This document shows, piece after piece, positions 56,959-64,000 of a stretch of 64,000 nt of DNA (its first letter is position 1; every line of letters begins with the position of its first letter). Location of the stretch: NCBI RefSeq assembly GCF_964340395.1, contig NC_135561.1, positions 20,674,740-20,738,739 on the forward strand, read 5' to 3'. The translations under genes were made by a program, and so were the position numbers. Source of the DNA: Glandiceps talaboti. Taxonomy: Eukaryota; Hemichordata; Enteropneusta; Spengelidae. Below the pieces are notes generated by a model that made no database searches, was not told the origin of the DNA, and worked only from the letters and a program-made list of their open reading frames with translations.

Positions 56959-57408
56959 TGATGCGAGTCGTAGAGTTGAACGGTATAAGTATGGATAGTT
57001 CAGACGTTACACTCTAGCACTCACACTCTCATACTCTCGTACGGGATCGTTCAGGTCCAAGTCGGGAATTAGTCACAACTGAGAAGATATTTCGGCTTGC
57101 CAGAATCACCTAACCGAGTCCATTTCTCGTGAGCTCCTCTCCTGATTCTGGATGTTTTATTCTCATCTTAAGTATACTTCGAATACAATGGAATTTACAC
57201 AACGACTATATAAATAGCAAGTCACACCCTAAGATCATGCCATCATAAAAGTTATTATATACTTTTCTCTAACCAATCATGTGAATTTCAGTTACATCAT
57301 GTTTGCCCAGCTTCGTCATCGCCAGTCTATTTCCGACCTATGGCCTATAATGCCGAAATGTAGAATTTATTCCCATAATTCCGAAATACGATATTTTGGA
57401 TCGTAACA
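56959..57408 (-). repeat. Element 2, 5' LTR
   Basis: 450 bp with no difference from 49329-49778 seen by eye. Followed by the CTAC target copy and the resumed satellite. Confidence 0.95.
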
Positions 57409-58258
57409 CTACTACGGAAAGCAAGCCATCTTACTAGGGGTTTACTACTACGGAAAGCAAGCCATCTTACTAGGGGTTTATTACTACGGGAAGCAAGCCA
57501 TCTTACTAGGGGTTTATTACTACGGAAAGCAAGCTATCTTACTAGGGGTTTACTACTACGGAAAGCAAGCTATCTTACTAGGGGTTTACTACTACGGAAA
57601 GCAAGCTATCTTACTAGGGGTTTACTACTACGGAAAGCAGGCCATCTTACTAGGGGTTTACTACTACGGAAAGCAAGCTATCTTACTAGGGGTTTACTAG
57701 TACGGAAAGCAAGCCATCTTACTAGGGGTTTATTACTACGGAAAGCAAGCTATCTTACTAGGGGTTTACTACTACGGAAAGCAAGCTATCTTACTAGGGG
57801 TTTATTACTACGGAAAGCAAGCTATCTTACTAGGGGTTTATTACTACGGAAAGCAAGCTATCTTACTAGGGGTTTACTACTACGGAAAGCAAGCTATCTT
57901 ACTAGGGGCTTACTACTACGGAAAGCAAGCTATCTTACTAGGGGTTTACTACTACGGAAAGCAAGCTATCTTACTAGGGGTTTACTACTACGGAAAGCAG
58001 GCCATCTTACTAGGGGTTTACTACTACGGAAAGCAAGCTATCTTACTAGGGGTTTATTACTACGGAAAGCAAGCTATCTTACTAGGGGTTTACTACTACG
58101 GAAAGCAAGCTATCTTACTAGGGGCTTACTACTACGGAAAGCAAGCTATCTTACTAGGCGTCTACTACTAGGGAAAGCAAGCTCTCTTATTAGGCGTTTA
58201 CTAGTAGGGGAAGCAAGCTATCTATAACCAGAGGTTTACTACTACGAAAAGCACGCTA
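57409..58258. repeat. 36-bp satellite array, right block
   Basis: About 23 copies of the same 36-bp unit as 47103-49328, mostly the GCAAGCTATC variant, becoming degenerate after about 58150. Left and right blocks were one array before element 2 inserted. Confidence 0.96.
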
Positions 58259-60351
58259 ATTTCAAAATAAGATAGACACAAACTCAAAATATTGTTGCAA
58301 CATGTTGATTAGACCAAGTCTAGCTGCTTAACCGTCAGACTTTTTTCCGATACTATATCACAAGTGACTGAAGGTTGTTTTATCGAGGGTGGAACACCTA
58401 AAAATGAAGACAAGAACAGTCTAAAATTGACTTTAAGTAGACCTTGGGTGTTCCGCCCTTGATAAAGGGACCTTCGGTTGCTTATCGTATCAGAAGAAAG
58501 CCCGAAGGCAAACAACTGATTCCAGACACTGTGTGGTGCTGCAGTTCGCCATTGCTGTTTCCTGTTGTATTGTTTCATATGATACTGCGGCAATGCAAGG
58601 AAAGGCGGGGAAAACACCTACATTCTATGAGTTGAGTGATGTCTTCAAAGACATGAATGATGATAGCTAGTCCCTCTTTTGAAATCCAACTATTTGCAAA
58701 CTAAGATAAAACAAAACTAAAACCATCGTCGCAATTTATAAGCTATCGATGGACATTGATCATTGTAACCCTACATTCAACCTCATTCGACTGTGTTTAC
58801 CCTATACTGCCTCAATTATGTATACATAACCAAGGCACCCATATCATCAACTTGTGTAATCTAAGAATAGTTTTAGTTTGTCATTCTTAGTTTACCAATA
58901 GCTTGCTTTCCTTAGTGTATATTTTGAGTCTATATCTTAATTAGTTTGCCTATATCTTGCTTTCCATAGTAGTATAGTTAGAGTCTATCTTAGTTTGCCT
59001 ATAGCTTGCTTTCAATGGTAGTATTACTAGAGGAACATAAAATGTGTGATCAAGCAAGATAGAAGTACCACAGAACATCAAAGCACACAACAGATTTAAC
59101 ATAATCAGATGCTTTAATTCAACTGAGACCATTTATTTTGCAATATTGTTTTGCACGGTATGTCTGGTCATGTCAAATGGGACACTTCAAAGTAATCCAC
59201 CGTAAAATCCTTAAATATAGCTCAAATGAATACAGTCTGTTAGAATATGTATTTATGTATCAGTGTAGATATCATCAAAATAGCATAAGGTGCAGATTTG
59301 TAATGTTGCCACCTTCTGATCTATTTTGGGGTTTTATTTTTTTAGTAGAGAATTAATGCTCTCTAAATGGACTTGTCACTACGAGTCGGAAACGAGTAGT
59401 GACATGCCCTTGTGTGACCAGTATTTTCCGACTCAATGGAGAAAACATATTGTAGTGAAGTAAGGTCAATTTCGAAAGAAATGAGAAAATGATGGCGATT
59501 GTGAGCACTGTAATGCAGAACCAATGATATAGACCCGTGTTGCGTGCAGCTATTCTACCCAATACTTTCCTCCATTCAGTCCCGAAAGATACAAGCTATA
59601 CGGGACCTTGTCATTTCTAGTCTTCTAAACGATTGTACATACAAATGCCATGACTGCACCTGTGTTTATAGGAGTAAACGTTCAAATCAGGCATTGACTT
59701 TTGACCTTGACCTACATGTTCAATTTCAACGACAAATTTGCACAATACCTGAATTTCATATAGGACAATATATTGCCAGTTGACACCTAATCTTGATCTT
59801 GACTTTCATATATGTGTAATTAGCAATTGTCTCCAAAACCTTTGGATATTTTGCAAATTGCACGTATATACAACATTAATTATTATTAGAGGTGTTCAGA
59901 ATGCGACCTTTGACTATTAATCTTTAGGGGCAAATAGCAATTAAATTGAAGTGTTGTTTTATTTGGACACGATTAAAGTGTCTCCACTCATAGTATTAGA
60001 GAAAAGATATCTAATCTGACTGAACCTGTCTCATATCTATAGCTGACATAAATTTGCTTTGGTAATCGAGTAATTAAGTATCACCTATGTGAGTAGACAT
60101 ACAAATGTATGATGCATATAATCCCCTCACATAGCTTGCCGGTCAGCTGCTTGCAGAACCGTAGTTACGACATCAATTAACATCGTATTTGACTGCAGAA
60201 TACTTGTTGTTATTAGAGACCTCAATTCGCCATACCAAGCAAAATAGTTACACTTGCATACCACTCAATTTCTTCAATTTACACGACCATGTAGCATTAC
60301 AAATTGATACTAGAAATCAGAGATAATATTTTGATTTTTTTTAAATTTCAG
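58259..60351 (+). other. Intron with inverted repeats
   Basis: An imperfect hairpin spans about 58340-58501, with arms around TTTTTTCCGATAC...GAAGGT...TTTATCGAGGGTGGAACACC and the complementary GGTGTTCCGCCCTTGATAAA...ACCTTC...GTATCAGAAGAAAG. At 58895-59030 three degenerate pieces (TAGCTTGCTTTC, TATCTTGCTTTCCATAGTAG) are reverse complements of the 36-bp satellite. The rest holds nothing I recognise. Confidence 0.5.
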
Positions 60352-60384
60352 ATAACACATTGGTTATGCCAGGTTTTTCTGAAG
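60352..60384 (+). CDS. Mini-exon 1 of membrane-protein gene (candidate)
   Basis: 33 nt, phase 1-1, between TAAATTTCAG and GTTAGC, encoding NTLVMPGFSE. It shares start (ATAAC), end (GAAG) and donor (GTTAGC) with the next mini-exon, suggesting duplicated linker exons between the Tg-type and LDLa modules. Very short, so tentative. Confidence 0.42.
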
Positions 60385-60469
60385 GTTAGCGAGAACATAC
60401 TCTTTTGTTAAAAGTCACATAGAGTACTATGTTATAGCTGTATATATACATAGTTACATAGATACACAC

Positions 60470-60684
60470 ATGCACACAGTGACACACCTATACACCTACA
60501 TATCTAGACGTACCTACCTACCAACCTACCTGCATGCATGCATGCGCGCATACATACATACATACACACACACACACATACATACATACATACATACATA
60601 CTACATATATACCTACCTACCTACATACAAACATACATACATACCTACCTACATACCTACATACATACATACATACATACATAC

Positions 60685-60721
<37 letters not shown>

Positions 60722-60722
60722 C
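60470..60722. repeat. (CATA)n/(CCTA)n microsatellite
   Basis: Tetranucleotide tracts of ACAT, ACCT and CA. The His/Thr/Tyr-rich frames are artefacts. Confidence 0.95.
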
Positions 60723-60996
60723 AATAATGTATTAAGAAAGAAAGCTGGATGATCCGTACCCAGGTCTTTATTTTAGATTTGGAACTTTTTTTTTCAAAAC
60801 AGAAGGTTAAGGTTTTCCACTATTCCGTTAAGTATGACAATACTGTAGCAGTACAGCTTTTTTGTTCATAGGATTGGGTTTATCTTTTGAAACTTTATAA
60901 TATCGCGTAAACAAAAGTAACCATCAAAGTGTTCAGATAATATTTGTTTTCTCGAATATGTGATGTTAAATATGCCGTTCATATCGTTTATTTCAG

Positions 60997-61032
60997 ATAA
61001 CCAAGCGGACAGTGCTACTGTTGAAGCCGAAG
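60997..61032 (+). CDS. Mini-exon 2 of membrane-protein gene (candidate)
   Basis: 36 nt, phase 1-1, between TATTTCAG and GTTAGC, encoding DNQADSATVEAE, an acidic linker. Similar borders to mini-exon 1. The splice signals and phase fit, but length alone cannot prove it. Confidence 0.45.
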
Positions 61033-61313
61033 GTTAGCTAAGAGCTTTTGATGACTCGATCACTATTGTAATATTGTTTGTAATGATACATAATATAGTC
61101 ATGGTTACCCTGACCGTTGTAGGAGCTTTATTGTATCGATAGCTCCAGATTAGGTATTACGATAACTATAGATAATCCAATAGTTTGTGCAGACACTGGA
61201 TTACAAGTTCCTGAGTGAGAGACAGAATAATTCCCAAACGAATGCAGACATGGACGAAGCATTAATGAAGTGATAATCTGGTGAGGTAATGCGTGAGATG
61301 AGTCTAATTATTA

Positions 61314-61439
<126 letters not shown>

Positions 61440-61524
61440 GGTAATTAGTATTCGTTCATGAACAAATCATTGCGTCATTACCAACTCATAACACAACTAC
61501 TTCACTTTTTCTATTTTGATACAG

Positions 61525-61647
61525 CTCCATACAATTGCTCCATAGATTGGTTGTTCCAATGTTCAGGCGGTCAGTGTATCATGAAATTATTCGTATGTGA
61601 TGGTCATGATGATTGTCCAGATGGTAGTGACGAGGTCAGATGTGAAG
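61525..61647 (+). CDS. LDL-receptor class A domain exon
   Basis: 123 nt, phase 1-1, between TTGATACAG and GTAGGG. It encodes a complete LDLa module: [35 protein letters not shown] and RC, with six cysteines and the calcium-box acids (D..DC.D.SDE). It is an extracellular ligand-binding or spacer module, the last exon of the gene visible here. A single-module symmetrical exon is typical of shuffled LDLa domains. More exons are expected beyond the window. Confidence 0.9.
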
Positions 61648-61765
61648 GTAGGGTCTAAACCAGTTTGACCTTTTGTGTACCATAGGAAATATTGTAAACC
61701 ACTGCTACCAGAATTATGAGTTATTTTGGACTGCGGTCATAGATAGACTTGTGATAGTGATAGAC

Positions 61766-61817
61766 ACCACCACCACCACCACCACCACCACCACCACCAC
61801 AACAACAACAACAATAA
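61766..61817. repeat. (CAC)n-(CAA)n microsatellite
   Basis: Trinucleotide run giving a poly-Thr frame; artefact. Confidence 0.93.
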
Positions 61818-61989
61818 TGATACTATTTGACAACAATACAAATAATTACCCTGTAGTAAACAAACAAATAATTAATTAATATCGATTAGAAAACTAGTAT
61901 TATGTACATGCAAACTGTTACAAAAGTTTATCACGATAGTCAGAAAAATCCTTATTAAATGAAAATTATGATTTATTTGTTATGATGCA

Positions 61990-62488
61990 TTTATTGGAGG
62001 TGACCGGTCCTGAATATCTTTCTCAGCTTCTTCATCTTTATGCTCTCCATAGACAACTTAGGTCTTCTTCTGACTCCCACATCCTAAAGAAACCATGTTG
62101 CACTAAGGGAGCCTTCAGTATTTACAAGGGGGAGGGCCGGAGGAATCGGGGGGGGGGGTCACATTTTACAAACCTGTTTTTGGGGAGGGTCATATTTTGC
62201 ATTACAATGTTTGGAGAGGGTCACATTTTACAATCCGTAGCTTTGTGACCAAATAGAAGTTTCAATTATTGTCAATTTGTTTTGTGTGTTTTGAGATGTA
62301 AAAGTGAGATGAGCACTCAACATTTATTTTTACGAATACTTTACATGCAAAAATACAAAAATTAAAATTCATATATTGTAAGAAAATTGTTTAATAAAAC
62401 GATGCATTTTTTGGAGTGTACCCCATCTCATCTTATCACTCACACTGTACGTGAATGTTGTTGTTAAAAATGATGGTGATGGTAGCAG

Positions 62489-62542
<54 letters not shown>

Positions 62543-63038
62543 AGTTTTGAATGTCATAGAGAACATGGACAGTGATACATGTACTGACTGAAGGTGCACC
62601 AGTGAGTCAGATTAGAGTGACACTGATAATGGCAATATTGAAGGTGGACAGGGGGGGGGGGTCACTTTTTACAAATGGAGAATGGGGGGGGGGGCGGGGT
62701 CATGTTTTTCTTGAGAGACCATGTATGATTTCCTCCGGCCCTCCCCCTTTGTAAATACTGAGGGCTCCCTAAGAACCTCGGCGAGCGTTCCTGATCCTTG
62801 GCCTACACTGCTCCTGCAGTTTGGAACAGTCTTCCCCACAGCCTTCGACACACTCACTCTAAGTCCTCCTTCTGCTCTGCCCTTAAAACTAACCTATTTC
62901 AGTCTTAAATCTCACTTGCACACTTCTCTCTGCATCCTTCCTATGTTTTCGATTGTTTTTCTGTATCCTCTCGTTTTTGTTAATAGTTCTGTGTCTGTGC
63001 CTAGAGCGCTTCAGAGGATAGGTGCATTATAAATTCGC

Positions 63039-63108
<70 letters not shown>
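61990..63108 (+). mobile_element. Non-LTR retrotransposon 3' end, split by a MITE
   Basis: Left part (61990-62106): PEYLSQLLHLYALHRQLRSS, DSHILKKPCCTK. Right part (62770-63045): NLGERS, then after one stop APAVWNSLPHSLRHTHSKSS and FCSALKTNLF. This is the usual C-terminus of CR1/L2/Rex-like LINEs (Y...R.LRSS...; ..GERSF...WNSLP...SFK..LKT.LF). A (TTA)n tail at 63043-63108 ends it. The two parts are contiguous once the MITE at 62107-62769 is removed. Confidence 0.75.
62107..62769. mobile_element. Non-autonomous TIR element (Harbinger-like MITE)
   Basis: 663 bp with inverted repeats of about 38 bp: GGGAGCCTTCAGTATTTACA... at the left and ...TGTAAATACTGAGGGCTCCC at the right, continuing through GGGGGAGGGCCGGAGGA. 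It is flanked by TAA on both sides (62104-62106, 62770-62772), a three-base T(A/T)A duplication as left by Harbinger/ISL2EU-type transposases. The interior has G runs next to TCAC(A/T)TTTTACAAA and a (GAT)n tract (62489-62540), but no transposase. Confidence 0.75.
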
Positions 63109-63109
<1 letters not shown>

Positions 63110-64000
63110 AAGTGAAGGGGTTTAAATATTATATAATAGTAAAGCAATGTGTGACAGGCAATTTAGAGGAATGGTGCCTTTTGGTCGTATTGTCAATAAA
63201 ATGTATCCGTTTGAGGATATATTTGCTATGCCGGCTGATATTTGCTATGTTGGCTGACATTTGAGGGCGCCCTTTCACAACTTTATCTGTACATACTTAA
63301 ATCTGCATTCAATTTGTGAGAGTCTAAAATATAATGAAAGTAATTTCAAAATTGCATGTCAGGAAAATAAAAAAGTGAAGGGGTTTTATATTATATAATA
63401 ATGACAATACAAAAAATGTTAGGATGAAGTTTATACGTCCCTGGTTGAACCTCACTTGTATAGGTATAGCATATGAAGTCAGAGCCACATTTACATGTAA
63501 ACACACCCTGTCTCGTGTTGTCAACCTACAGCACACTACTTTCTGAGTATAAAATGTCACAGAAATGAACAAAACGGAACATTCTAATTCCCAATTATTG
63601 AATTCTAATTGATTTTTTCATACTCGCGAACTTACATAGATCGGATGAGAAAGGGCTTCACGATAAGACAACACTTGAGGCAATGTAATAACATGTGGGT
63701 GAGTCCACTGATCATCGATGGGCTAGCCATGACTAAGTCTCGGAAATGTCCGTTCTTATGTGTACATGTACGTACTCCAAAATCTATGGTTTTCAAAGTC
63801 GATACATCTCTTTGATCTTCTTTTAAGAAAAATACAGCAGTCTGATTTTCCATGGCCACGTCAGTATCGAACATGCGCTTGGTCCCCCTTTGAACTAGAC
63901 CTTAGACGTATCATGTGTCGTCGCGGTACAGACTATGATTACTCAAAGCCTCACAAATAGCAAAGTCGTCGGAAAATTTTGTCGGATTACTATCTCTGTT
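63109..64000 (+). other. Window end, no feature recognised
   Basis: A short phrase (GTGAAGGGGTTT.A.ATTATATAATA) occurs at about 63112 and again at about 63376. Nothing coding is supported; probably intron. Confidence 0.45.

Larger units (their letters stand above)
49329..57408 (-). mobile_element. Ty3/Gypsy LTR element 2 (gag, pol, truncated env)
   Basis: An 8,080-bp element on the minus strand inserted in the 36-bp satellite. LTRs of 450 bp look identical by eye. The target CTAC is duplicated (49325-49328, 57409-57412); removing the element and one CTAC restores the satellite phase. It is a relative of element 1 by gag, pol, env C-terminus, PBS, frameshift signal and LTR start (TGTTACGA in sense), but has no SOCS-like ORF and lacks the first part of env. 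Confidence 0.95.

Overview
This window is eukaryotic and almost certainly from an invertebrate animal. It is AT-rich and full of microsatellites, minisatellites and transposon remains. Its coding sequence lies in short exons with GT/AG borders. The species cannot be named from the sequence; a marine invertebrate is the best guess. No database search was possible, so every family call rests on motifs read by eye.

Host gene (+ strand, about 2.1 to 61.7 kb). The exons fit one long gene for a type II membrane protein. Two homologous N-terminal modules (2150-2191 with 4437-4665; 8412-8465 with 14866-15088) each give a short cytoplasmic tail with NPIF and EYE(N/D)IQV motifs and one membrane span. 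A SEA domain follows, split over three exons (16709-16836, 17289-17356, 18077-18231). Then come four exons with thyroglobulin type-1-like domains carrying an extra cysteine pair (20568-20807, 22210-22587, 30909-31370, 46608-46988), two mini-exons (60352-60384, 60997-61032) and an LDL-receptor class A exon (61525-61647). Reading frames and intron phases agree along the whole chain, and module borders are all phase 1. The gene probably continues past the window.

Two Ty3/Gypsy-type LTR elements sit in the introns on the - strand. Element 1 (31425-43860, 12,436 bp) has 714-bp LTRs that look identical, a TAAG target duplication, gag, a pol with a C-terminal chromodomain, an extra ORF that looks like a SOCS-box protein, and an env with features of the baculovirus F / errantivirus Env type. 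Element 2 (49329-57408, 8,080 bp) is a relative with identical-looking 450-bp LTRs and a CTAC duplication. It keeps gag and pol but has lost the extra ORF and the first part of env. Both carry an A-AAA-AAC heptamer at the end of gag followed by a hairpin whose sequence differs but whose pairing is kept, so -1 frameshifting is strongly suggested. Both also share a primer-binding site matching a tRNA-Ala-like 3' end.

The most interesting signal is the SOCS-box-like ORF (35797-36882) between pol and env. It has a BC-box-like and a Cul5-box-like motif, so the element may encode an adaptor for a host ubiquitin ligase. This parallels the logic of lentiviral Vif but in a chromodomain Ty3/Gypsy element. 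The function is an inference.

The rest is repeats: a 40-bp satellite (28733-30725), a 36-bp satellite split by element 2 (47103-49328 and 57409-58258), a 43-bp array (24180-24645), a 41/47-bp repeat in two opposite copies (22.7 and 28.5 kb), non-LTR retrotransposon remnants (11.4-12.4, 44.9-45.4 and 62.0-63.1 kb), a Penelope-like fragment (14.5-14.8 kb), a tRNA-derived SINE (3.4-3.5 kb), two MITE-like elements (25773-27610; 62107-62769), and long simple repeats.
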